This document shows positions 45,737 through 54,071 of a stretch of DNA of 64,000 bases, piece by piece; the stretch's first letter is position 1, and every line of letters starts with the position of its first letter. A program made the translations under genes and the position numbers. The notes below the pieces were generated by a model that was not told the DNA's origin, made no database searches, and worked only from the letters and a program-made list of their open reading frames with translations. Origin of the DNA: Halomonas denitrificans (lineage in GTDB: Bacteria > Pseudomonadota > Gammaproteobacteria > Xanthomonadales > Wenzhouxiangellaceae); NCBI GenBank assembly GCA_019800895.1, contig JAHVKF010000001.1, forward strand, positions 744,001 to 808,000, in the 5' to 3' direction.

Positions 45737-46675
45737 ATGCCGACCCGATCCAGGCCCCACGCTTTGCCGCAGCTCCCCTTCCTGCTCCTGATCGCCGCCG
45801 TGCTGCTGGCCGGGCAGCCGGCCACGGCCCAATCGGTCTACGTCTGGACCGACGAGAACGGAATCCAGCACCTCTCCGATCGTCGGCCGAGCGCCGAGTA
45901 CGAAGTGATCGAGCAGCGGGCCGTGGCCAAGCCCAAGGACCCGGTGACCATGCGCAACGTCGGCACCGAACGCGAGCCGGACTATCGCTTCGACAATCAC
46001 CTGCACGGGCCGGTGACCGTAGCGGTGGTGTTCGCCAAGGCCGAGAACGTGGTCAGCGATCCGCCGCTGCCGACGTTGCTGGAGATTCCCGCGCGGGGCC
46101 ACCGTTCGGTCCTGATCGGCCCCCTGGAGCGTCGCCTCGGCTGGAAGTACCGGATCGAGATGCAGGCCGTACCCGGCTCGATGGGCGCCGGCAAGGACGG
46201 AGTACCGCTCTACCGGGTCCCGCTGCGCGCCGACACGCCGATCCGCATCGGCCAGGGCTTCGGCGGCAGTTTCAGCCACGACGCGCCGGGCAGTTACTAC
46301 GCGGTCGACTTCTCGCTGCCGGTGGGCACACCGGTGGTCGCCGCTCGCGGCGGCGTGGTGATGGACACGGCGCGGAACTTCCACCGCGCCGGCACCGACG
46401 AGGACCGCGACGGGCCCCGAGCGAACTACGTCCGCATCCTGCACGACGACGGCACCATGGCGGTCTACGCCCACCTGGACTATGGCGGGGTCGCGGTCCG
46501 CGACGGCCAGCGGGTCCGGGCCGGCCAGCTGATCGGGCGCTCCGGCAACACCGGCTACTCCACCGGCCCCCACCTGCACTTCTCGGTCCAGGTCAACCAC
46601 GAGATGCAACTGGTCACCATCCCGTTCCGGATGACCGACACCAAGGGCCGGCCGCTGGACCTGGACGGCCCGTAG
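45737..46675 (+). CDS. Secreted M23 peptidase with N-terminal DUF4124
   Basis: The 312-residue protein has a signal peptide ending at ATAQ, a DUF4124 segment (VYVWTDENGIQHLSDRRP), a middle region, and a C-terminal M23 domain (FGGSFSHDAPGSYYAVDFSLPVGTPV; YAHLDYGGV; GPHLHFSV). The zinc ligands HxxxxxxxD, H and HxH are present, so this should be an active peptidoglycan endopeptidase, unlike NlpD. The last residues (RPLDLDGP) and the stop are encoded by the first copy of a 43-bp tandem repeat. ATG 45737 is chosen because it directly precedes the signal peptide. Confidence 0.9.
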   Translation: MPTRSRPHALPQLPFLLLIAAVLLAGQPATAQSVYVWTDENGIQHLSDRRPSAEYEVIEQRAVAKPKDPVTMRNVGTEREPDYRFDNHLHGPVTVAVVFAKAENVVSDPPLPTLLEIPARGHRSVLIGPLERRLGWKYRIEMQAVPGSMGAGKDGVPLYRVPLRADTPIRIGQGFGGSFSHDAPGSYYAVDFSLPVGTPVVAARGGVVMDTARNFHRAGTDEDRDGPRANYVRILHDDGTMAVYAHLDYGGVAVRDGQRVRAGQLIGRSGNTGYSTGPHLHFSVQVNHEMQLVTIPFRMTDTKGRPLDLDGP

Positions 46676-46859
46676 AAAATCGACCGATCGCCGGCCGCTG
46701 GACCTGGACGGCCCGTAGAAGTTCGACCGATCGCCGTCCGCTGGACCTGGACGGCCCGTAAGAATCGACCGACCGCCGTCCGCTGGACCTGGACGGCCCG
46801 TAAGAATCGGCCGACCGCTGGCCGATGGACCTGGACGGTCCGCAGGAACCGGCCGACCG
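46648..46859 (+). repeat. Five tandem copies of a 42-43 bp hairpin-forming repeat
   Basis: The copies run 46648-46690, 46691-46733, 46734-46775, 46776-46817 and 46818-46859. Each contains CTGGACCTGGA flanked by GGCCG/CGGCC, able to fold to a 5-bp hairpin, then a spacer of the type AGAATCGACCGACCG. In copies 3-5 changed stem bases still pair as G-U. The first copy lies inside the M23 gene's 3' end and later copies repeat its stop codon region, so the array seems to have grown from coding sequence. There are no unique spacers, so it is not CRISPR. It fills most of the gap to prfC. Confidence 0.9.
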
Positions 46860-46961
46860 CCGCCCTCCGGCTCGGACGCGCCGTGGCAAGCAACCGCCCG
46901 CCGTCCGCGCCGGTACAATGGCCGGCTGATCCAGAACCCGCCTCACCGCCCGGTCCCGCAG

Positions 46962-48560
46962 ATGAAACTTGCCGACGAAATCGCCCGCCGCCGCACCTTC
47001 GCGATCATCTCGCACCCCGACGCCGGCAAGACCACGCTGACCGAGAAGTTCCTGCTGTTCGGCGGGGCGATCCAGCTGGCCGGCTCGGTCAAGTCGCGCA
47101 AGGCCTCGCGGCACGCGACCTCGGACTGGATGGAGATGGAGAAGGAGCGCGGCATCTCGATCACTTCCTCGGTGATGCAGTTCCCCTATCGCGAGCGGAT
47201 CGTCAACCTGCTCGACACGCCCGGCCACGCCGACTTCTCCGAGGACACCTACCGCGTGCTGACCGCGGTCGACTCGGCGCTGATGGTGATCGATTGCGCG
47301 AAGGGCGTCGAGGAGCGGACGATCAAGCTGATGGAGGTCTGTCGCCTGCGCGACACGCCGATCTTCACCTTCATCAACAAGCTCGATCGCGAAGGCCGCG
47401 AGCCGATCGAGCTGCTCGACGAGGTCGAGGAGGTGCTGGGCATCGAGTGCGCGCCGATCACCTGGCCGATCGGCATGGGCCGGCGGCTCAAGGGCATCTA
47501 TCACATGCTCCGCGACGAGATCCAGATCTACGAGTCCGGAAAGAACTACCTCCGCCAGGAGCCGAAGATCATCGCCGGCATCGACAGCCCGGAGGCCGAC
47601 GCCACCCTCGGCGACATGGCCCAGGAACTGCGCGACGAAATCGAGCTGGTCAAGGGCGCCAGCCACGACTTCGACGCCGAGGCCTACCTCGCCGGCAGGC
47701 AAACCCCGGTGTTCTTCGGATCGGCCCTGAACAACTTCGGCATCATCCCGCTGCTCGACGAGTTCGTCGAATACGCGCCGACTCCGCAGCCGCGCGCCAC
47801 GTTGGGCCGCACCGTCGACCCCGGCGAAGCGAAGATCACCGGCTTCGTGTTCAAGGTCCAGGCCAACATGGACCCGGCCCACCGCGACCGCATGGCCTTC
47901 ATGCGGGTCTGCTCGGGCACCTTCACCAAGGGCATGAAGCTGCACCACGTGCGGCTCGGCAAGGAGCAGCGCACGCACGGCGCGCTGACCTTCATGGCCG
48001 ACGAACGCGCCGAGGCCGAGCAGGCCTTCCCCGGCGACATCGTCGGTCTGCACAACCATGGAACGATCGGCATCGGCGACACCTTCACGGAGGGCGAGAA
48101 CCTGCAGTTCGCCGGCATCCCGAGCTTCGCGCCGGAGCTGTTCCGCCGCGTCCGGCTCAAGGACCCGCTGAAGCTCAAGGCGCTGACCAAGGGCCTCACC
48201 CAGCTCTCGGAGGAAGGCGCGACCCAGTTCTTCAAGCCGCTGATGGGCAACGACCTGGTCGTCGGCGCCGTCGGCATGCTGCAGTTCGACGTCGTGGCCT
48301 ACCGGCTGCAGGACGAATACAACTGCGAGGCGATCTTCGAGAACGTCAACGTCGCCACCTGTCGCTGGGTCTCGACCGACAAGGAGCGCGACCTCGAGAA
48401 GTTCCGCGACAAGAATATTCAGCACCTCGCCGAGGACGGCGGCGGTCGCCTGGTCTATCTCGCCCCGACCCGCGTCAACCTCCAGCTCGCCCAGGAGCGC
48501 CACCCCGAGATCACCTTCCGGGCCACGCGCGAGGTCAGCGTCTACGTCGGAACGGACTAG
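46962..48560 (+). CDS. prfC: Peptide chain release factor 3
   Basis: RF3 is the GTPase that recycles RF1/RF2 after termination. The 532-residue protein has G1 HPDAGKTT, G3 [14 protein letters not shown], and G4 NKLD. The following domains II and III are complete ([25 protein letters not shown]...). A TACAAT -10-like hexamer lies at 46914-46919. Confidence 0.97.
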   Translation: MKLADEIARRRTFAIISHPDAGKTTLTEKFLLFGGAIQLAGSVKSRKASRHATSDWMEMEKERGISITSSVMQFPYRERIVNLLDTPGHADFSEDTYRVLTAVDSALMVIDCAKGVEERTIKLMEVCRLRDTPIFTFINKLDREGREPIELLDEVEEVLGIECAPITWPIGMGRRLKGIYHMLRDEIQIYESGKNYLRQEPKIIAGIDSPEADATLGDMAQELRDEIELVKGASHDFDAEAYLAGRQTPVFFGSALNNFGIIPLLDEFVEYAPTPQPRATLGRTVDPGEAKITGFVFKVQANMDPAHRDRMAFMRVCSGTFTKGMKLHHVRLGKEQRTHGALTFMADERAEAEQAFPGDIVGLHNHGTIGIGDTFTEGENLQFAGIPSFAPELFRRVRLKDPLKLKALTKGLTQLSEEGATQFFKPLMGNDLVVGAVGMLQFDVVAYRLQDEYNCEAIFENVNVATCRWVSTDKERDLEKFRDKNIQHLAEDGGGRLVYLAPTRVNLQLAQERHPEITFRATREVSVYVGTD

Positions 48561-48703
48561 CGTCGCGTCCGCCGGAGCGGCGCGCGCGAAGACGCCTGTT
48601 CCTCGAAGCCACTCCGTTGCCCGCCGACACTCGCCCATCGGCGACAGCGAGGCAGGCACAATGCGGCGATGCAGTTCTGCGCGCAAATGCCGAAGACCAC
48701 ACC

Positions 48704-50059
48704 ATGAATACCCTGGCCGCCGCCCGGGCTCACTTCCCGAACCGCGACCGGCGCCGCGCGCTGCTGGCGCTGGCGCTGCCGATCATCGGCGGCATGGCGT
48801 CGCAGAACATCCTGAACCTGGTCGACATCGCGATGGTCGGCCGGCTGGGCACCACCGCACTGGCCGCAACGGGCCTCGGCTCCTTCGCCAACTGGTTGTC
48901 GATGGCCTTCATCCTCGGGCTGTCGACCGGGGTGCAGGCGATCTGCGCACGGCGCGTCGGCGAAGGGGCGCACGGCGAGATCGCGGTGCCGCTGAACGGC
49001 GGCCTGATGCTGGCGCTGATCCTCGGCACGCCGCTGGCCGCGGCGCTGATCCTGTTCGCGCCGGAGTTCCTAGCGCTGCTCAACAACGATCCGGTCGTGG
49101 TCGAGGAGACCATTCCCTACCTGCAGGTCCGCCTGCTGGCACTGGTCTTCGTCGGCATGAACTTCTCCTTCCGCGGCTACTGGTCGGCGGTCCACCGCAC
49201 CGGCATCTATCTGACCACGCTGCTGATCATGCACGCCTTGAACATCTTCCTGAACTGGGTGCTGATCTTCGGCAAGCTCGGCGCGCCGGCGCTGGGCGTG
49301 ACCGGCGCCGGTCTTTCGACCACCCTGTCGATCGTCGTCGGCACGCTGATCTACATCGGCTTCGGCATTCGCCACGCCTGGTCCGAAGGCTTCCTGCACC
49401 ACCGCCCGTCGATCACGATGCTGGCGAAGCAGTTCCGGCTCAGCCTGCCGGCCAGCCTGCAGCAGTTGTTCTTCTCCGCCGGCATGCTGACGCTGATCGT
49501 GATCATCGGTCGGATCGGCACCGCCGAACTGGCCGCGGCCAATGTCCTGATGACGCTCGGTCTGGTGATCATCCTGCCGTCGATCGCACTCGGCATCGCC
49601 ACCGCGACGCTGGTCGGCAACGCGCTCGGCCGCGAGGACGTCGCCGACGCACGGGCCTGGGGCTGGGACGCGGCGCTGTTCACGGGGCTGGTCGGCGCGG
49701 CGCTGGGGCTGGCGGTAGCGGTCTTCGGCAAGCCGATTCTCGGCGTCTTCCTGACCGATCCGGCGGTCGTCGCGCTGGCCTGGCCGCCCCTGCTGATCTC
49801 GTGCGCGGTCATCGGCATCGACGCCGCCGGCCTGGTCCTGCTGCACGCGTTGCTCGGCGCCGGCGATACGGGCCGGGTGATGAAGATTTCGCTCATCGCC
49901 CAGTGGGCGGTGTTCCTGCCGATCGCCGCCCTGGCCGGTCCCGTTCTCGGCGGTGGCCTGCTGCTGGTCTGGATCCTGCAGGGCCTGTACCGCTCCGGCC
50001 AGACGCTGTGGTTCGCCGCGGCCTGGCACCAGGGGAAGTGGCAGCACATCAAGGTGTAG
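48704..50059 (+). CDS. MATE family efflux transporter
   Basis: The 451-residue protein has 12 membrane helices in two halves (LALPIIGGMASQNILNLVDIAMVGRLG... and FRLSLPASLQQLFFSAGMLTLIVIIGRIG), the MATE/DinF fold. These transporters expel cationic drugs or metabolites against Na+ or H+. The substrate is unknown. ATG 48704 gives a normal N-terminus. It begins 143 bases after prfC and probably has its own promoter. Confidence 0.92.
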   Translation: MNTLAAARAHFPNRDRRRALLALALPIIGGMASQNILNLVDIAMVGRLGTTALAATGLGSFANWLSMAFILGLSTGVQAICARRVGEGAHGEIAVPLNGGLMLALILGTPLAAALILFAPEFLALLNNDPVVVEETIPYLQVRLLALVFVGMNFSFRGYWSAVHRTGIYLTTLLIMHALNIFLNWVLIFGKLGAPALGVTGAGLSTTLSIVVGTLIYIGFGIRHAWSEGFLHHRPSITMLAKQFRLSLPASLQQLFFSAGMLTLIVIIGRIGTAELAAANVLMTLGLVIILPSIALGIATATLVGNALGREDVADARAWGWDAALFTGLVGAALGLAVAVFGKPILGVFLTDPAVVALAWPPLLISCAVIGIDAAGLVLLHALLGAGDTGRVMKISLIAQWAVFLPIAALAGPVLGGGLLLVWILQGLYRSGQTLWFAAAWHQGKWQHIKV

Positions 50060-50118
50060 ATGTGGGGCCCGCGGCCCACTCACTCGCGACCCGACGGAGG
50101 GCCGAAGCGAAGTCCGTG

Positions 50119-50223
50119 CTGCAGGAGTGAGCTTGCGAGCGAATCCGGACCGAACCCGGTTTGTGGGAGTGAGCTCGCGAGCGAATCCGGAACCAACCCT
50201 TCGCTGGCAAGCTCACTCCCACA
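50119..50223. repeat. REP-like repeats, one single and one inverted pair (REPIN-like)
   Basis: The 277-base gap between MATE and nupC has three copies of a GTGGGAGTGAGCTYGCGAGCGAA-type sequence: 50119-50148 and 50162-50190 in direct order, and 50200-50223 inverted. The second and third pair over 24 bases with two mismatches to form a long hairpin. This is like Pseudomonas REP/REPIN units. No RAYT transposase is in the window. The hairpin may also stop transcription after MATE. Confidence 0.8.
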
Positions 50224-50336
50224 GTCCGGAGCCTGAATGGACTGTCGATGCAGGCGTCCCCGCCTCGCACCGGCGTTCCGCGTCGGCCGGAACAACCCGC
50301 TAAACTGCCCGACGTCGCTCTTCTCCGGACCTTTCC

Positions 50337-51599
50337 ATGTCCAACCTGATCGGATTGCTCGGCATCGCCCTGCTGCTCGGCGTCGCCTGGGCCGCCTCCG
50401 AGCACCGCCGTCACATCCAGTGGCAGACCATCGTGATCGGGCTGCTGCTCCAGCTCGCGCTCGCCGTGTTCGTGTTGTGGGTCCCCTTCGGACGCGTCGT
50501 GTTCGAAACGCTCGGCGCCGGTTTCGTGACCCTGATCGGCTACACCCAGGCCGGCTCCGCGTTCATCTTCGGTGACCTCGCCGACGCCGAGGCCTTCGGC
50601 TTCATCTTCGCCTTCCAGGTGCTGCCGACGATCATCTTCTTCGCCTCGCTGATGGCCTGCCTGTACCACCTCGGCGTCATGCAGAAGATCGTCGAGTGGA
50701 TGGCGGTGATCATGACCCGGTTCATGAAGGTCTCGGGCTCGGAGTCGCTGGCCACGGCAGCCAACGTGTTCGTCGGCCAGACCGAGGCGCCGCTGGTCGT
50801 GCGCCCGTTCATCGCCGGCATGACCCGCTCGGAGCTGTTCGCCCTGATGACCGGCGGCATGGCGACGATCGCCGGGGGCGTTCTGGCCGCCTACGTCCTG
50901 CTGCTCGGCGGCAGCGATCCGGCCGAGCAGGCGTTCTACGCCAAGCACCTGATCTCCGCATCGATCATGGCCGCACCGGCCGCGCTGCTCGTCGCCAAGC
51001 TGATCCTGCCCGAGCGCGAGGCCTCGGACACCATGGGCCTGGTCAAGACGACCGTGGAGCGAGAGCACACCAACCTGATCGAAGCCGCGGCCGGCGGCGC
51101 CGGCGAGGGGCTCAAACTGGCATTGAACGTCGGCGCGATGCTGCTCGCCTTCCTGGCGCTGATCGCCCTGATCAACGGCCCGCTGACCTGGCTCGGCAGC
51201 GTGACGGGGCTCGAAGCGCTGGTCGGCCAACCGATCGACCTGGCCCTGATCCTCGGCTGGATCTTCGCGCCGGTGGCCTTCCTGGTCGGCGTGCCGCTCG
51301 ACGAGGCGGTCACGGTCGGCGGGCTGATCGGCCAGAAGATCGTCGCCAACGAGTTCGTCGCCTACGTCGCGCTGACCGACATCCAGGGCGAGCTCTCGGA
51401 GCGCTCCGTGCTGATCGCGACCTACGCCCTGTGCGGCTTCGCCAACTTCTCGTCGATCGCGATCCAGCTCGGCGGCATCGGCGGTATCGCCCCGTCGAGG
51501 CGCGCCGACCTGGCCCAGCTCGGTCTCAAGGCGATCCTCGGCGGCACGATCGTCAGCCTGCTGAACGCGGCCTGGGCCGGACTGCTGGTCTGGCACTGA
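50337..51599 (+). CDS. nupC: Concentrative nucleoside transporter, NupC family
   Basis: The 420-residue membrane protein has the CNT core motifs [16 protein letters not shown] and [16 protein letters not shown], which bind nucleoside and ion. It takes up nucleosides with H+ or Na+. A TAAACT -10-like hexamer is at 50301-50306. It is convergent with ydcF-like gene 51634-52386. Confidence 0.93.
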   Translation: MSNLIGLLGIALLLGVAWAASEHRRHIQWQTIVIGLLLQLALAVFVLWVPFGRVVFETLGAGFVTLIGYTQAGSAFIFGDLADAEAFGFIFAFQVLPTIIFFASLMACLYHLGVMQKIVEWMAVIMTRFMKVSGSESLATAANVFVGQTEAPLVVRPFIAGMTRSELFALMTGGMATIAGGVLAAYVLLLGGSDPAEQAFYAKHLISASIMAAPAALLVAKLILPEREASDTMGLVKTTVEREHTNLIEAAAGGAGEGLKLALNVGAMLLAFLALIALINGPLTWLGSVTGLEALVGQPIDLALILGWIFAPVAFLVGVPLDEAVTVGGLIGQKIVANEFVAYVALTDIQGELSERSVLIATYALCGFANFSSIAIQLGGIGGIAPSRRADLAQLGLKAILGGTIVSLLNAAWAGLLVWH

Positions 51600-51633
51600 A
51601 GGCCGCGACTCCTGTCGTGCCCCGGTACCGGAA

Positions 51634-52386
51634 TCAACGCCCCAACCAGTAGCCCAGCATCTCCTTCAGCGCGCGGCGGCTGCCGTCCAGCGCAGACGAG
51701 TCGGGCAGCCAGCGCAGCAGGCCGGGCGGGTCGTCCCGGACTTCGTGATCGGTCGGCGCGGTGAACACCTCGACCCCGACCGCGTCGAAGTGCTTCAGCG
51801 CCCGGCGCATGTGCAATGCCGATGTGACCAGCAGCATCCGGTCCGCCCCCCGGGCGCGCAGCAGGTCGGCGCTGAGCTGCGCGTTCTGGCGGGTGTCCAG
51901 GCTGGCCGGCTCGAGTAGGATCCGATCGGCCGGAACGCCGAGATCGACCAGGAACGCCACCGCGGCCTCGGCTTCGGAACCGCCCGCGTCGCGCCAGGGC
52001 AAGGCGCCGCCGGAAATCAGGATCTCCGGCGCCTTGCCCGCCCGCCACAGGCGGTAGGCATGCCAGTAGCGATCGGCGGCGGCACCGAGGTTCGGATCCG
52101 GGGACCGCGAGGTCGGCGGATCGATTCCTCCGCCGAGCACGACAATGGCATCGGCGGCCGGCACTTCCCCGATCGGCTTCGGCGGATACATCGATTCGAG
52201 CCGTCCCCGGAGCAGGTCGGAGACCGCCGGGGTCGCGGACAGCCACAGCGCGGCAAGCGCGACGAACACGAGCGTCTTGCCGCCGCGCCAGTCGCGCCAG
52301 GCCAGCCACAGGCCGACCAGCGCCAGCAGGATCGGCCCGCCCGGCGGCAGCAGCAGCGCCAGCAGCAGTTTCTCGATCAGCTCCAT
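51634..52386 (-). CDS. YdcF/ElyC/SanA family membrane protein (DUF218)
   Basis: The 250-residue protein has two N-terminal membrane helices and a DUF218 domain (ADAIVVLGGGIDP; PEILISGGAL; ILLEPASLDTRQNAQ; LLVTSALHMRRA). ElyC and SanA relatives take part in envelope integrity and polysaccharide (ECA/peptidoglycan) balance. ATG 52386 sits directly before the first membrane helix. It is 10 bases behind the bestrophin-like gene and likely co-transcribed. Confidence 0.88.
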   Translation of the reverse strand: MELIEKLLLALLLPPGGPILLALVGLWLAWRDWRGGKTLVFVALAALWLSATPAVSDLLRGRLESMYPPKPIGEVPAADAIVVLGGGIDPPTSRSPDPNLGAAADRYWHAYRLWRAGKAPEILISGGALPWRDAGGSEAEAAVAFLVDLGVPADRILLEPASLDTRQNAQLSADLLRARGADRMLLVTSALHMRRALKHFDAVGVEVFTAPTDHEVRDDPPGLLRWLPDSSALDGSRRALKEMLGYWLGR

Positions 52387-52396
52387 GGTATCGATC

Positions 52397-53179
52397 CTAG
52401 CCCGTCGCCGACGGCCCGGCCTGGCGGGCGACCAGGCGGTCTGCGAGGCGATCCAGCGGCGCATCGGAGACCTGGATCAGCCCGACCCGGCCATGGTCCA
52501 TGTCCACGGTCGCCAGCAGCGCGGCGGCGATCAGCACCGCGAGCACCCGGGTGAGCAGCGTCCGGCGGTGCCCGCTCAGCCGGCCCGAGTAGCCGATGAC
52601 CAGCAGAGAGAGCAGCGAGCAGATCACCAGCAGCGCGAGAATGGCCATCGGCAAGTGGCGATGCGACGCGGCCACCCGGCGATCGAGCACGTCGAACAGC
52701 GCGCCGACGGCATCCAGCACCTCGACGTGGAGCGGCGGCGCGATGTCCCGCGCGTTGACCACGATCGACCACATCCGGTCGAGTCGCTGCTCGGCCACGG
52801 GCAAAGCCGACTGGCCGGCGATGGTCTGGTCCGCCGAGAAACCGAGGCGATGAGCGAGGTAGTCCACGAGTTCGTCTCGCAGCGCGGCCGACGCCTCCGG
52901 CGGCAGCAGGTCGGCGCGCAGCCAGACCGCCTCGATCGCCGAGCGGTCCGCGACCACCAGGTCCTGGCGCTCGACGAAGCGGCCGGACGCGCCGCCGAAG
53001 CTGAACCCGAGCAGCAGCGCCAGCAGGCCCAGCATGGCGCCCTGGATCGTGCCCGCGTCGATCGTGTGCTCCGAACCGCGTTCGAGGTGCCGCCCGGCCA
53101 GCCAGCGGCCGATGTCGACGGCCACCAGCAGAACGGCGACGAAGAGAATCGCGATCAGCAGTTCCATCCAGGGGGTCAT
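52397..53179 (-). CDS. Bestrophin-like (DUF4239) membrane protein
   Basis: The 260-residue protein has an N-terminal pair of membrane helices, a helical cytoplasmic region with a conserved LLGFSFGGASGRFVERQDLVVADRSAIEAVWLRADLL block, and two C-terminal membrane helices. This is the DUF4239 plan, described as bestrophin-like. The function is not established. ATG 53179 precedes the first helix directly. It is divergent from the sirtuin gene. Confidence 0.8.
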   Translation of the reverse strand: MTPWMELLIAILFVAVLLVAVDIGRWLAGRHLERGSEHTIDAGTIQGAMLGLLALLLGFSFGGASGRFVERQDLVVADRSAIEAVWLRADLLPPEASAALRDELVDYLAHRLGFSADQTIAGQSALPVAEQRLDRMWSIVVNARDIAPPLHVEVLDAVGALFDVLDRRVAASHRHLPMAILALLVICSLLSLLVIGYSGRLSGHRRTLLTRVLAVLIAAALLATVDMDHGRVGLIQVSDAPLDRLADRLVARQAGPSATG

Positions 53180-53257
53180 CGGTTTCGCGCCTGTCTCGCC
53201 GGGGGTCGCGCCGATCATAGCCGGAGTGGTGCACGCGGGCATGCCACAATGCCTCCC

Positions 53258-54010
53258 ATGACGCTCGACCGAACGCTGCTGAACGAAGCGCGTGACGCGC
53301 TCCGGGCCGCCGATCGCGTCGCCGTACTGACCGGAGCTGGCGTGTCGGCCGAGTCGAACATCCCGACCTTCCGCGATGCGCAGACCGGCATGTGGGCCCG
53401 CTTCGACCCACGCCAGCTCGCCTCGCCGGAAGGGTTTGCGGAGGCCCCGGACCGGGTCTGGAACTGGTATCGATGGCGGCGCGAACTCGTTGCAAGCAGC
53501 CGGCCGAATGCCGGCCACGATGCACTGGCGACGCTTCAACGAAGTCGGCCCGGGGTCACATTGATTACCCAGAACGTCGACGGGTTCCACCAGCAGGCCG
53601 GCGCCCGGGACGTGCTCGAGCTCCACGGCAGCCTGCAGCGAACGGTCTGCTCGGTCACGCGCAGGGTCATCGACCAGGACTGGCTCGACGAGCATGCCGA
53701 CGCGGAACCTCCGCCCTCGCCGCACCACCCCGACGGCCTGGCACGGCCCGACGTGGTCTGGTTCGGCGAGGCGCTTCCCGCCGCGGTCATCGACGCGGCC
53801 CTGGATGCCGCCGCCCGCTGCGACCTGATACTGGTCGCCGGAACATCGGGCGAAGTCCATCCGGCCGCGAGCCTGCCGTTCATCGCCCGCGATCACGGCG
53901 CGCGCGTCATCGACGTCAACCCGGAAGCGACGGCCATCTCGCGCATGGCGGACTGGCACCTGGCCGGACCGAGCGCCCGCTGGCTCCCGGCATTGATCTG
54001 CTCGGCGTGA
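53258..54010 (+). CDS. Sir2-family NAD-dependent deacylase lacking the zinc cysteines
   Basis: The 250-residue protein has the sirtuin NAD motifs GAGVSAESNIPTFRD (27-40), QNVD (105-108) and the catalytic His123 in LHGS. Tyr71-x-x-Arg74 (YRWR) is the pair that marks class III sirtuins active on succinyl- and malonyl-lysine. The small zinc ribbon, normally with four Cys, keeps only Cys131; the other positions read DEHADAEPPPSPHHPDG. The zinc site is thus lost or replaced. ATG 53258 is used; ATG 53249 adds three residues. Confidence 0.9.
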   Translation: MTLDRTLLNEARDALRAADRVAVLTGAGVSAESNIPTFRDAQTGMWARFDPRQLASPEGFAEAPDRVWNWYRWRRELVASSRPNAGHDALATLQRSRPGVTLITQNVDGFHQQAGARDVLELHGSLQRTVCSVTRRVIDQDWLDEHADAEPPPSPHHPDGLARPDVVWFGEALPAAVIDAALDAAARCDLILVAGTSGEVHPAASLPFIARDHGARVIDVNPEATAISRMADWHLAGPSARWLPALICSA

Positions 54011-54071
54011 CCGGTGGCACGCGCCCCCGCAAGCCGCTAGAGTGCGGGGCCGACCCCGGCCCGGCCCGCGC

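Noticed and set aside
46648-46859. CRISPR array candidate
   Set aside because: The 42-43 bp units are directly joined, without unique spacers, and no cas gene is near.
46883-48703. The first part of a long + frame that runs through prfC in another phase into the MATE gene
   Set aside because: Only the part from 48704 encodes a protein (MATE); the earlier part is out of phase with prfC and has no protein-like sequence. It is not a fusion.
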